From assembly GCA_001839685.1 (NCBI GenBank), contig MLAK01001049.1, positions 95,396 through 159,395 of the forward strand: a DNA stretch of 64,000 nucleotides, given 5' to 3'. A program made the translations under genes and the position numbers. Shown here piece by piece: positions 48,301 through 56,750 of the stretch. Position 1 is the first letter of the stretch. Each line of letters opens with the position of its first letter. The notes beneath the pieces were generated by a model. That model searched no databases and had not been told where the DNA came from. It saw nothing but the letters and a program-made list of their open reading frames with translations. This DNA is from Tritrichomonas foetus. Taxonomy: Eukaryota; Parabasalia; Tritrichomonadida; Tritrichomonadidae.

Positions 48301-48792
48301 CAAAATCAAAACTCCAATGATAACAATGAAAAGAATGAAACCTTGAAAAGTGAGATTGATATTGAGTTTGAAAGAATTCTGAAGGAAAATCCGCCAATTT
48401 CTTCTCAAAAATATTCACCATGTACAGAGAATAGTATGTCACATTTGGTTCCAATTATACCAAAAGAAATCAGTCGAAGGGATTCTTTAAGCATCGCCAA
48501 ATTCTTGAAAACAGAGGATTCACTTGATGTAAGAACAAGAAAAGGAAAAACAATCTTCCAAAACTTGGATGATAGAAGGAAACAAGAAATTATTCGATTG
48601 GCAAGAATGTTCACATCTTGGGATGTTGCCTATAAATCTGCCAGAACAGTTTGGGGTGAAATGAACTCAAATGATGAATTCGAATGCGATGCGTTAATTT
48701 CACAGGTTCCTAAAATGTTCGGAGACTTCCTTATCGGAGCCTTAAGAACTTTTGCAGATATTGACGGATTTATGTGTAATTACAAACTTTAA
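45355..48792 (+). CDS. Large Glu-rich protein of unknown function (contains assembly gap)
   Basis: 1145 codons including the gap. Start ATG 45355. The N-terminal region (about 60-210) looks folded: SMLGQSLFDLSLGLISSNEVIAQIKRFRRFAPLHLYRYSGVIDLL, then QLQILMIGRKMIKVGNVAPSR. A basic, Arg/Ser-rich segment follows (RKSDSRSERRFDSRGNR), then a very long acidic, disordered-looking Glu/Ile/Asn region. Inside it an eight-residue ETIVEEKN repeat flanks the N run. Later a KDSI repeat appears (SKDSINDFDTL, SKESIDNYENL, SKDSIDEYASI). The last 100 residues look folded (RRKQEIIRLARMFTSWDVAYKSARTVWGEM). I do not recognise the family. The stop overlaps TAAA. Confidence 0.78.
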   Translation: MSARRCTSSINSWSKQSVKVGSINSLKVRGSPSMASKISSEPQKQVLKEKFSSAVPNHTARRRLASNSKSKVSMLGQSLFDLSLGLISSNEVIAQIKRFRRFAPLHLYRYSGVIDLLNASSKCPPDIQLQILMIGRKMIKVGNVAPSRALHTFVQYTQNLIYSHCRFATFGKDQEKPHKKLSRLLEAFKRASLKPRKGGTGTLSTLEIEKILESLEKEQGSLPVIESSEKSRVKSDKVSQKSRERSPEKKPDKKYELDFELNFEKAIARPKERANIDLKLKKYNKLKDRRGSDLSDQRTMRKSDSRSERRFDSRGNRVDNHIYNRIENRSECRSARQRERFNEKMDYQFNKDENRVKEEFIDDDDLEFIEFEKIIKELDVDKIDLRKPTKIERIKEEFNEENELEIAKIENVQNIIIIEMKPSSPGCLKKDNDFPSDNSKPSLTVSSPPNKKVELIDNSYQFPEKAENIKLESYQEGKTTMPPENNNQTEDKVETMEEKSNEINEFENVEEINKPIGELILEKPELIEENDKITEIIKIPENKDEKYSFTEANEIVQKEELEEKKEMTEYKAEILGNQKYNIEEIIEDDKEQIKQKNWASENQFIETPPIIEEKMNTVKFEMPNVIETNTEAGLTTNETIVEEKNEXXXXXXXXXXXXXXXXXXXXXXXXXXXXXXXXXXXXXXXXXXXXXXXXXXXXXXXXXXXXXXXXXXXXXXXXXXXXXXXXXXXXXXXXXXXXXXXXXXXXXXXXXXXXXXXXXXXXXXXXXXXXXXXXXXEEKNETIVEEIKPEVIEINIEQPKQSQNNKQVESINEPVSVPSISGNMTVENITEEKVQLISEIPKQSIPFLDTPPKPEIKDSSSKDSINDFDTLTKGKIVVSFSKESIDNYENLSNSKIPLSLSKDSIDEYASIPKSHNNSTNEPSIIVRIISESDSQIDEVIDIKDSVYHSPPKNFNTDAQMCETFAASAKENSSNPDHNIYQIQNQNSNDNNEKNETLKSEIDIEFERILKENPPISSQKYSPCTENSMSHLVPIIPKEISRRDSLSIAKFLKTEDSLDVRTRKGKTIFQNLDDRRKQEIIRLARMFTSWDVAYKSARTVWGEMNSNDEFECDALISQVPKMFGDFLIGALRTFADIDGFMCNYKL
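47295..47680. other. Assembly gap (N run) inside an ETIVEEKN repeat
   Basis: 386 undetermined bases. The same 24-base unit (GAAACAATNGTTGAAGAAAA-type) is seen on both sides and the frame happens to stay open across, so the gap hides a tandem repeat whose copy number is unknown. Confidence 0.95.
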
Positions 48793-48948
48793 ATATGATA
48801 TTTTTTTTGTATTAATAAAAAATTATGATATTGAATGGAATAATGCTTTCATGATCTTTGTATTGAATATTTTCAATCTTTGCTTTCGAATAGAAGTGAA
48901 ATTAGAACTATATTGTAGCTTTGAAAGCATCAATAAATGAAAAAAAAG

Positions 48949-49030
48949 CGACACGAACCAGATTCGAACTGATGAGGGATCAACCCATGGGGACTCAAAT
49001 CCCACGCCTTAACCACTCGGCCATCGTGCC
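48949..49030 (-). tRNA. tRNA-Ser (TGA)
   Basis: 82-nt class II tRNA on the minus strand with a long variable arm (ATGGG…CCCTCAT). Acceptor GGCACGA pairs with TCGTGTC (one G-T), discriminator G73 as in Ser. The D arm is GGCCGAGTGGTTAAGGC and the T arm is CAG-TTCGAAT-CTG type. Anticodon loop TTTGAGT gives TGA. The anticodon stem TGGGA/CCCCA leaves an A31-C39 mismatch. A T7 run follows directly (Pol III terminator). Confidence 0.88.
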
Positions 49031-49219
49031 TTCATTCATTTCAGAATTAAGTTAATATTTTATTAAAAGATGTAAATTCTTGTTTTCTCGAGAACAAAAA
49101 TCACTTATCAAAAGTTGAATAGAACTGTCAAATTAAGACCAGCTTATGTCATATTTCAATGCAAACCGTCATTAAAGTTTATTCAAAAAAGAAAATCAAT
49201 CAATTTTTTTTGAAAGAAA

Positions 49220-51652
49220 ATGGGGCATGATTCCTCTAAGCCCTATCTCGAAGCAACCAAGCGTTCGATTTCATTAAGAAATGAAGGACTCACTTCTTTG
49301 CCAATGATAATTCCGCCTGATCATCAAATTGAATCGATTGACATATCCTTAAATAAAATTCGAAAAATCCCAACGAATTTGCCTTCCCTCCATTTTTTCG
49401 ACTTCTCAGAAAATCAATTAAAACATATATCAAAGGACATCGAAAATGCCATTTTATCATATCCATCTTTATCAGAATTACACCTTGCTTTTAACGATCT
49501 ACAAACCATTCCAACTTCATTTTCATCAATTCCAAAATTACAGACCCTCTACTTAAATAATAATAAGTTTTCCGAATATTCGATAGAAATCCCATCTGTG
49601 GCTGTTTTAGACCTTTCATGTAATTTGTTGAAATCTTTCCGAACAGTCCCAGAGTCCCTTTCTACGCTCAATCTCTCATTTAATCGAATGACACAGATTG
49701 AATTTATGTCATCGAATTTAAGAGAGTTGATTATATCAGGAAATGATATTGTTGAACTTCCATCTAATGTTTGCTTTGATTCTTTAACAATGTTGAACAT
49801 TTGTCATAACAAATTAAAGTCAATTAATAATATTGCCAATTTTGCACCATCCTTAGAAATTTTAAATGCATCATTTAATTATATTGATACTTTCCCTGAA
49901 ATTCTTCCAAAAGACATTCAAATATTAATCCTTTATTATAATCGAATATGTGAGATTCCTCCTCTTACGCAATATTCATCTTTAACTGTTTTGAGAATAA
50001 ATAATAATTATGTTAAAAATATTCCACAGCTTCCAATTTCAATTACGCAACTTTCATTAGAAAATAATCGAATTGAATCTTCAGCATCAATAACTTTAAC
50101 TTCAATGCAAACTTTGGCTGTATTTAATAATAATTTAACTGATGTTCCCCATTTCACAAATTCCTCAATCTCCAATTTTTATGGATCATCAAATTTAATT
50201 TCCCAAATCAAAGTTGAAGAATTTTCACAAACAATTACTCGAATTGAATTGGCATCTAATAATATTACTAAATTGCCTGGTCAACTTTTCACACTCCCAG
50301 AGCTGACTCATTTAATTGTTTATTCAAATAAAATTAATGAAATTCCTCGTGAAATATCAATGAGTCACATCACCATGCTAAATATTGGTGAAAATCCAAT
50401 CAGTACACTTCCACGCCTACCGCAAACACTTGGAATCCTTGTTGCTAATTGTTGTGAGTTCACAGAATTTCCAGAAACTGTTTCTGCACTTTCTCGAATT
50501 GCGTATTTGGATTTTTCCAATAATAAAATCCCGCTAATTCCATTTCTTCCGCGTGCTGAAACTCTTATTTTCTCGTGTAATAAAATCACCAAATTTCCAG
50601 TCCTTCCAGAAAATATTCATGAAATTGATCTTTCACATAATCAAATAAAAATGGCTAAAATTGATCATACTCATGAATACTTTTCTGAACTTGATCTTTC
50701 ATTCAATGAGCTTGAAAGTATTTCACTAAATGGAAAGTTGCCTGCACTTTCTGAATTAAAACTTAGTAATAATCCAAAATTATCATTTTTATTCAGTTAT
50801 AGTAAATTTAAAGCTTTAGAGTGCCTTGATATTTCATTTACCAAAGTGGAAATCAACTCTGCTGAACCTGCCAGGAAAATGAGAGAAATTATTCGCTCAA
50901 AATCTTCATCACTGTCACCACTCATTAAAGTATTTAATGATAATCAAGGTGTTGGTTATGCTGAAATGAAAGGTCGAAGAGATACAATGGAAGATTCCTT
51001 AATTCTTCAAAAAAAATCAAATTTCGATCTTTACGCAGTCATTGATGGGCATGCTGGAAATTATACATCAATGATGACTGCATTCAAACTTCCACAAATG
51101 ATCAATAAATTCTCTGTATCTGAAATAGTAGTAGCTTTGAAAGATCTCAACAATTATTTCAAATATCAAAAAGTTTATGATGGTGCAACCTTAGCACTTG
51201 CATTGAAAAGTGAAAATAAAATCATTGCGGTCAATATTGGAGACTCACGAACATTAATTGTAAGAAAAAATGGAACAGTTTTTCCACTAAGTTACGATCA
51301 CAAGCCTTATGAACGAAGTGAAATGGAAAACATTCGAGAAAAAGGTGCTTTTGTCGCAGATATGAGAACTTGCGGTATTCTTGCTATCTCGAGGTCACTT
51401 GGTGATATTTCACTAAATGGTGTTAGTGCTATTCCATGTATAAATAGTTATACTGTTCATGAAGACGATTACAGATTGGTTATTGCGTGTGATGGAGTAT
51501 TTGATGTAGTGACAAATGAAGAAGTAGGCGAAATTGTGGCTTCTGAAGAATCAGCGTCAGTGGCCGCTTATAAATTAAGGAATATTGCTTATGCAAGATT
51601 AAGTGAAGATAATATAAGTGCGATAGTTGTTGATTTACATAAATGTCAATAA
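49220..51652 (+). CDS. LRR-PP2C protein phosphatase, probably N-myristoylated
   Basis: 810 aa. MGHDSSK fits an N-myristoylation site (Gly2, Ser6). About 20 LRRs fill residues 35-540 (for example LHLAFNDLQTIPTSFSSIPKLQTLYLNNN, LTHLIVYSNKINEIP). A PP2C-type Mg/Mn phosphatase domain covers about 570-808: RRDTMEDS (586-593), AVIDGHAGNY (D609, G610), DGATLALAL, VNIGDSRTLIV, GILAISRSLGD, and ACDGVFDVVTNEEV (D758). The metal-binding acidic residues are retained, so it should be active. LRR-PP2C order recalls PHLPP and the LRR/PP2C half of fungal adenylate cyclases, but without PH or cyclase domains. Likely a membrane-tethered phosphatase. Start ATG 49220; the stop overlaps TAAA. Confidence 0.92.
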   Translation: MGHDSSKPYLEATKRSISLRNEGLTSLPMIIPPDHQIESIDISLNKIRKIPTNLPSLHFFDFSENQLKHISKDIENAILSYPSLSELHLAFNDLQTIPTSFSSIPKLQTLYLNNNKFSEYSIEIPSVAVLDLSCNLLKSFRTVPESLSTLNLSFNRMTQIEFMSSNLRELIISGNDIVELPSNVCFDSLTMLNICHNKLKSINNIANFAPSLEILNASFNYIDTFPEILPKDIQILILYYNRICEIPPLTQYSSLTVLRINNNYVKNIPQLPISITQLSLENNRIESSASITLTSMQTLAVFNNNLTDVPHFTNSSISNFYGSSNLISQIKVEEFSQTITRIELASNNITKLPGQLFTLPELTHLIVYSNKINEIPREISMSHITMLNIGENPISTLPRLPQTLGILVANCCEFTEFPETVSALSRIAYLDFSNNKIPLIPFLPRAETLIFSCNKITKFPVLPENIHEIDLSHNQIKMAKIDHTHEYFSELDLSFNELESISLNGKLPALSELKLSNNPKLSFLFSYSKFKALECLDISFTKVEINSAEPARKMREIIRSKSSSLSPLIKVFNDNQGVGYAEMKGRRDTMEDSLILQKKSNFDLYAVIDGHAGNYTSMMTAFKLPQMINKFSVSEIVVALKDLNNYFKYQKVYDGATLALALKSENKIIAVNIGDSRTLIVRKNGTVFPLSYDHKPYERSEMENIREKGAFVADMRTCGILAISRSLGDISLNGVSAIPCINSYTVHEDDYRLVIACDGVFDVVTNEEVGEIVASEESASVAAYKLRNIAYARLSEDNISAIVVDLHKCQ

Positions 51653-51742
51653 ATTGTTTTTATACGTAAATCTAAATGTGAATTGTTTTCAATGAGATAA
51701 TGATTTTTGTCTGATTTAAAAAATGATAAATAATATTGGAAA

Positions 51743-51854
51743 AATAAAAATAAAAATTATTTCAAAAGACACGGTCTTTAATAATATATTCTAAACGTTG
51801 TTTAGAATATATTATTAAAGACCGTGTCTTTTGGAATAAAAATAAAAATTATTT
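51743..51854. mobile_element. Perfect 34-bp-arm palindrome flanked by 20-bp direct repeats
   Basis: Arms 51763-51796 and 51800-51833 are perfect reverse complements around the trinucleotide GTT. Each arm contains its own smaller palindrome (AAAGACACGGTCTTT). The hairpin is flanked by identical 20-base direct repeats AATAAAAATAAAAATTATTT at 51743-51762 and 51835-51854. The right copy ends exactly at the 3' end of tRNA-Thr (minus strand). This looks like a foldback/MITE-like insertion with a target-site duplication carrying the Pol III terminator, but a local inverted duplication or assembly artefact is possible. Confidence 0.6.
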
Positions 51855-51926
51855 GCCTACGAGCGGAGTCGAACCGCCGACCTTTCGCTTACAAGGCGAA
51901 CGCAATAACCACTATGCTACGCAGGC
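51854..51926 (-). tRNA. tRNA-Thr (TGT)
   Basis: 73-nt cloverleaf on the minus strand. Acceptor GCCTGCG pairs with CGTAGGC (one mismatch-tolerant G-T), discriminator A. Anticodon stem TTCGC/GCGAA, loop CTTGTAA, anticodon TGT. T arm GGCGG-TTCGACT-CCGCT. The T-rich strand after the 3' end (AATTTTTATTTTT) is the terminator, and is part of the direct repeat bordering the hairpin. Confidence 0.95.
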
Positions 51927-52028
51927 TTCCTGTTAGCTGGGAGTATGTTTATATCAAACTTTATATACGATTTGCGTCTGGCATATCCATCGAAAAATTG
52001 AAATGAAATCAAAATTTTCCATTAGAAA

Positions 52029-55000
52029 ATGCACGAAAATTTGGAAAAGAGCTCTGTTGAACTTTTCCAAACAGAAGACCAAATAGCTTATTTGGTTGTA
52101 AATGTTCCAGTTCCACCAAACCAATCTTCAGACACCAATCGCATACTCCCCAAAACAACTTATCTTTTTACGTTAGATAAAAAAACAGGAGGGATTTACC
52201 ACGCCGGATTGCCGAGAATCGACTTATTTTCAGACGAAAGTGAAGCATTCGAATTTGTTTCTAAAATACGAAACGTCAAAAAGTTAAATATTGGAAAAGT
52301 TCTCATTGGTGCAACTGTGGATTCTAATCAGTTGATTATTCTTACTGTTGATAAAGCCGAAGAAACATGCAGAATATTCAATGAGCCAATTTACAAGATT
52401 TTAAATGTAAATTATACACAAATCCCATTAATGAATAATTTGGCAAAGACAGAACCAAAATTCAAAGCTTTTGACTTGGCAAATTGTCATTATTATTCTC
52501 CAACTCTTGATTTATCAACAGTTTTTCCTTATTCCAAATTCGTTATTTCAACAAGCCTATTTTGTTGGAATAAACGGTTTCTTATTCCATTTGAAAGAAA
52601 TAATGCAATACAGGCATGTGTGGCTATTTACCAAGGTGGTGTTTTTGCATTAGAACCAAAACAAAACAGCCCAAAAAATATTTATTATGTGATTAAGAGA
52701 TCAGTTATGCATTCTGGACCCAGATATCAAGCAAGAGGCATCAATAGTAATGCTGATCCGGCAAACGAATGTGAATGCGATTTAATTTTCTTCAATAATG
52801 GAAAATATTTTTGTCGAACATGGAGAAGAGGAAGTCCACCGATTTATTGGGAAACAAGTCCTGGCTTATTTGTTAGCCATAAAGTGAAATCAAATCCAAG
52901 CAAAGATACTCCTGCATATTTTTCAAATCAAATTGTGTCACGCTTTGACATCAAAAATATTCATATTTGTTCACTTTTGCACGACCAAGGTGAAGAAAAA
53001 AATATTAATGATGCATACGAAGATGGAGTAAATCATATATCCGAATTAGTTCCAGATATTACCGTCAAATACAAAAGATTCGATCTGAATCATCTGAAAG
53101 AAACACTGGGTGAAGAAAATGCTATTGAAAAACTGATTAAATATTTGGACAAATATATTCAAAATGTTGGTTTCACAATTTTTGATACAAATAATGACTC
53201 TATCATTGAAAAACAAAATGTTATGTTTAGATTTAATTGTGCTGACTCTTTAGATCGCACAAATGTTGGCACTTTTTATTTTGCTTTATTAACTACTTCG
53301 TATTTTGCAAAAGCTGAATGCAATTCATTCAAAAGTCGAAACCCTTGTGTTGTTGATAAACCAGTCTCATTTTTAAACGAAAATGTTATAAGATTCCTTG
53401 TAGATAGCTTTATAGCTGGTGGCCATATAATTTCAATGTTATACACTAATACTAGTGCAATCAAAGCCTCTTTAATTAGTCGCTGCGTAACTAATTATAA
53501 GAAGTCAATCTATTCTGATTCAATGATTTCTGTTTGGCGACGTATTCAAAATAATTTTTATGATGAAGCTCGTCAAGCAGTTTTGGATGATTGGACTTCA
53601 ACTAAAGTTAAAGTCCCTAAATTTGTTCTAGATGAACAATATGTAACATTATGTCCGACATTCAATATTGATGAGAAATCTATTGGTCATTCTATTTTTG
53701 AAGCACCTCAAAAGTCTTTCACGTTTTCACGCTTTGAAGCAGGAAAAACGCTACTAGTAATGTTTCCTGAACCTGTTTTGGTGTGTGGAATATCAATTTT
53801 AGCTTTGAAACATAAACCAGAAACAAGTTTATCAATGACCTTACAAATTGATAAAGATTTTGCACATCACGCCCCGTTTTTCTGTAATATTGTAATTCCT
53901 ACATTTCCAAATGATACATGGATTACCTATAATTTAAGGAAAATTGCTAAAACATCATCGAATTTTCCAATTGATCCGATCGGTTTACAACCGACTACCT
54001 TCTTAACAATTGATTTTATATGTAATGATGCTAAATTTACTTGTGGTAATATCAGATTTATCGTTCAGCGTCCTTCCTTTAAACAAACAAAATATGAAAT
54101 CATTGAAAATCCACCAAAAGGTAAGCCAATTGATCAAAATGTGAAAGAAATTTATGGTGACTGTTCGAATGATAGACAAAATTTGAGTACTTTACAAACA
54201 ATTGAAGCAGCACGAGTTGAAAATGGTATTTCTGATTTCATTAGAAATAGTTATTTAATTCAAAGAAAACAAAATCCATGGGTTTTTGACATCCGTTCTC
54301 AACTCATTCAAAAATTCAAAGAAGTATGTCCGCTTTGTGGCAGTAAATCATCAGAAAATCCACCTTTCTTCATTCCTGATGCAAAATACTCGATTCTTTT
54401 TCAACAAACTGATAACGCTCAAGCCAAAAATGTTATTTTTCTCTGTCAAGATTGCCAAGAGCATTTGGACAGTAATTTATCGTACCAACGCAATTTTGTT
54501 TCAAAATACCATCAAAATTTAGTTGATATAAATGTCAATACTGGTAAGCATGTATCTTTATTCACTTTCTATGATCAAAATGACATTCAATTATCAAAAT
54601 ATGCAAGATTTTACTTAAAACCAAGTAGTATTTCTAGTGAGCAACTTCAATGTTGCTTATCACCCGGAGAAGAGCAAAAATGCATTGAAATTTGCGATAA
54701 GGTAACTACTTTTTCTCTTTGTTTTCCATCGTTTATTATGCCAAAAACATTAACTATTTTGTTACGAAATGCTGAAAACTTTGACCTTTCAGTGACCATT
54801 CCAGGATCAAAAGTTAATATCGCGAAAATCCAAAATTGTACCGAAACCCAATTCAAATACTTGTTAGAATGTCAAAGAACGCAGACGTTGATACTTACAT
54901 TTAAAGCTAAGAATCCTAATAGTGATTATCTGATTATCTTACGAAAATTAATTATTGATGGAACTTTCACTTATTCTCGATCTACAAGTAAAGCAAGTAA

Positions 55001-55331
55001 TGACAAAGTTGGAAATCTCCCTGCTTTCAAAGAAACCCTTGGAGTATGGAATGAAAATCTGAGAACACATACATTTAATATCTCCAAAAATCCTTTGTGT
55101 GGAATTGCTGTGAAAACTCCACAGAATCCGAAAAGAGCAAATTCATTAATTGTTGCATTTTATAAAGGTGATACTTATTTATTTTATGATGTGATCCTTG
55201 TTCCAGAAGTACAAGATAAAGTTGATTGCTTCTATTTCCCAATTAATCATGAATTGAATTATGATAACGTTGTTATTTTCTATCTTGACCGACTTGCAGA
55301 TGTTGAACCCCATAAGTTTATGTTTTATTAA
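52029..55331 (+). CDS. SAC-domain phosphoinositide phosphatase, SAC9-like
   Basis: 1100 aa. An N-terminal Sac domain (about 60-540) ends with the catalytic P-loop FRFNCADSLDRTN (C404 x5 R410, then T). The form FNCADSLDRTN is that of plant SAC9 rather than Sac1 (TNCIDSLDRTN). Other conserved Sac segments: SRRSVMHSGPRYQARGIN-like KRSVMHSGPRYQARGIN (about 225) and ANECECDLIF with CRTWRRGSPPIYW. The C-terminal half lacks WW domains but has CPLCGSK (about 767) and CQDCQ (about 803), a possible zinc site. Sac phosphatases remove 4- or 5-phosphates from phosphoinositides. Long C-terminal beta-rich part of unknown fold. Start ATG 52029; the stop overlaps TAAA. Confidence 0.88.
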   Translation: MHENLEKSSVELFQTEDQIAYLVVNVPVPPNQSSDTNRILPKTTYLFTLDKKTGGIYHAGLPRIDLFSDESEAFEFVSKIRNVKKLNIGKVLIGATVDSNQLIILTVDKAEETCRIFNEPIYKILNVNYTQIPLMNNLAKTEPKFKAFDLANCHYYSPTLDLSTVFPYSKFVISTSLFCWNKRFLIPFERNNAIQACVAIYQGGVFALEPKQNSPKNIYYVIKRSVMHSGPRYQARGINSNADPANECECDLIFFNNGKYFCRTWRRGSPPIYWETSPGLFVSHKVKSNPSKDTPAYFSNQIVSRFDIKNIHICSLLHDQGEEKNINDAYEDGVNHISELVPDITVKYKRFDLNHLKETLGEENAIEKLIKYLDKYIQNVGFTIFDTNNDSIIEKQNVMFRFNCADSLDRTNVGTFYFALLTTSYFAKAECNSFKSRNPCVVDKPVSFLNENVIRFLVDSFIAGGHIISMLYTNTSAIKASLISRCVTNYKKSIYSDSMISVWRRIQNNFYDEARQAVLDDWTSTKVKVPKFVLDEQYVTLCPTFNIDEKSIGHSIFEAPQKSFTFSRFEAGKTLLVMFPEPVLVCGISILALKHKPETSLSMTLQIDKDFAHHAPFFCNIVIPTFPNDTWITYNLRKIAKTSSNFPIDPIGLQPTTFLTIDFICNDAKFTCGNIRFIVQRPSFKQTKYEIIENPPKGKPIDQNVKEIYGDCSNDRQNLSTLQTIEAARVENGISDFIRNSYLIQRKQNPWVFDIRSQLIQKFKEVCPLCGSKSSENPPFFIPDAKYSILFQQTDNAQAKNVIFLCQDCQEHLDSNLSYQRNFVSKYHQNLVDINVNTGKHVSLFTFYDQNDIQLSKYARFYLKPSSISSEQLQCCLSPGEEQKCIEICDKVTTFSLCFPSFIMPKTLTILLRNAENFDLSVTIPGSKVNIAKIQNCTETQFKYLLECQRTQTLILTFKAKNPNSDYLIILRKLIIDGTFTYSRSTSKASNDKVGNLPAFKETLGVWNENLRTHTFNISKNPLCGIAVKTPQNPKRANSLIVAFYKGDTYLFYDVILVPEVQDKVDCFYFPINHELNYDNVVIFYLDRLADVEPHKFMFY

Positions 55332-55401
55332 ATATGATATATTTTTTCACTTTTTGATTTCTTATACTTGAGTATTCCCCTAATCAAAGAAAATTAGAAA
55401 A

Positions 55402-55506
55402 AATGGAAATGAAATTAAAAAGAATGAAAATCAAATTAAAAAGAATGAAAATCAAATTAAAAAGAATGGAAATCAAATTAAAAAGAATGAAAAACAAAAT
55501 GAAATC
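55402..55506. repeat. 21-bp minisatellite
   Basis: Four near-identical copies of AATGAAAATCAAATTAAAAAG (55402-55485) followed by a degenerate fifth. It lies between the 3' ends of the SAC9-like and UIM-UBX genes. The unit is a multiple of three and could encode NENQIKK, but no ORF extends from it. Confidence 0.9.
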
Positions 55507-55537
55507 GTAAGTGAAGAAAATAAAAACATTTTATGAA

Positions 55538-56278
55538 TCATACATCAAAAATAGAAAACAATGTTCTTGAAGCAATACTTTGTTCATTCAGTGTTTTTTG
55601 TGAGTCAAGAATTGTGCCAGTCGGTCCAACAATATTAAAACTATCTAATCTTGCACCAGATGTCACCATATTTTCATTCGCGGCAACCCAGATATAAACA
55701 TCATTAGCAATTGTATCAGGATTGAATTTTCTGGATATTCTTTGGCCCGATGGAAGTGCAACAGCGAGCAATAGCCCATTTTGGGGTTCTTCACCAATTT
55801 CTGAAAATTTCTGTTGAATCATTTCCCCATAGTTGTCAATTTGCTCTGGTGCCTCCTCTTCTTCTTCTTGTCTGGCCCTTTCCTGTGCTTGAGCATTTGC
55901 CAATGCAATCTGATATTCTTCATTTTGCTGTCTGCGAATTTCTTGTGATTCTGATAAACGGTCACTTACAGGACTTGACGCATTTACTTCTTCGATTGAT
56001 CTGGTTGGCGATTTTGGAGGGCATGCTGTTAAATCCATATGAATTAATTCGTCCAATTTTTGTCTGGTTTTCTGAACCATGTCTATGACTCTACAAGCTT
56101 TTTCTGAGACTGGATTATTCAGAGTTGCTTCGGAATATCTTGATGCAATTTCTGGTCTTAATCTTCGATCGGGTGGGACGAGTTCTGTTTGGAGACTTTG
56201 TTGAACAGCGGTTTGAAATGCTTCTTCGTCATCATATCCATTGTTAATGGCAAAAAACTGATTGATATTCTCATTCAT
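55538..56278 (-). CDS. UIM-UBX protein (FAF1/FAF2-like Cdc48 adaptor)
   Basis: 246 aa. YDDEEAFQTAVQQSLQTE (15-32) matches the ubiquitin-interacting motif. A helical segment RRQQNEEYQIALANAQAQERARQ (about 115-140) is the FAF-type coiled coil (RxxQDxxYxxSLxxDxxKE). The C-terminal UBX (about 165-246) runs LLLAVALPSGQRISRKFNPDTIANDVYIWV to LNEQSIASRTLFSIFDV. No UAS domain is present. Such proteins deliver ubiquitylated clients to Cdc48/p97. The FPR-loop equivalent is not obvious (GPTGTILDSQ). Start ATG 56278. Confidence 0.85.
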   Translation of the reverse strand: MNENINQFFAINNGYDDEEAFQTAVQQSLQTELVPPDRRLRPEIASRYSEATLNNPVSEKACRVIDMVQKTRQKLDELIHMDLTACPPKSPTRSIEEVNASSPVSDRLSESQEIRRQQNEEYQIALANAQAQERARQEEEEEAPEQIDNYGEMIQQKFSEIGEEPQNGLLLAVALPSGQRISRKFNPDTIANDVYIWVAANENMVTSGARLDSFNIVGPTGTILDSQKTLNEQSIASRTLFSIFDV

Positions 56279-56750
56279 CTTGTGGAATTTATTTTTTAAA
56301 CGTTCATCGAAAAATCCAGATTGAACACATATTTGGTCATATTAAGCATATGATGATTTGTATCTTGATGTATCATATGATGTTTTACAAATTTCAGGTA
56401 AAACTGAATAATAGTTAATAATTAATGAAAGTGTGGCTCTCATAATCATTTCTTACTATAATTAAGGTCATGAAGTCAGCATGATGTAATCATGAATCAG
56501 TTTTTTCACTCCATTTTTCCATTTTTCTACAAATTTAAAAAATCTAATCCACATATTCCTTGTAAATGAAATACAACCTAATATTCAAATGGTGAAAACA
56601 TTAGTGTTTCGCATTTTTCTACTGAAATAAGAAATCAATACATTTTTTAATACCTTTACTGTTAGAATTTCCTGGTGAAATGGGGAAATCAATTCAATTC
56701 TGAACTCTGTAAGATGCAGCAGTTAAAGGTTAGCACGTATTCGTTGTTCT
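56279..56750. other. Spacer upstream of the UIM-UBX gene
   Basis: About 470 AT-rich bases. It may contain undetectable remains of the 5' part of the reductase pseudogene; nothing else seen. Confidence 0.5.

Noticed and set aside
51824..52006. 60-codon ORF
   Set aside because: Overlaps the hairpin arm and tRNA-Thr; translation of tRNA sequence.
55402..55506. CRISPR-like array
   Set aside because: Units are directly contiguous without spacers; it is a minisatellite in a eukaryotic intergenic region. The repeats at 59217 and 63703 were rejected for the same reason.
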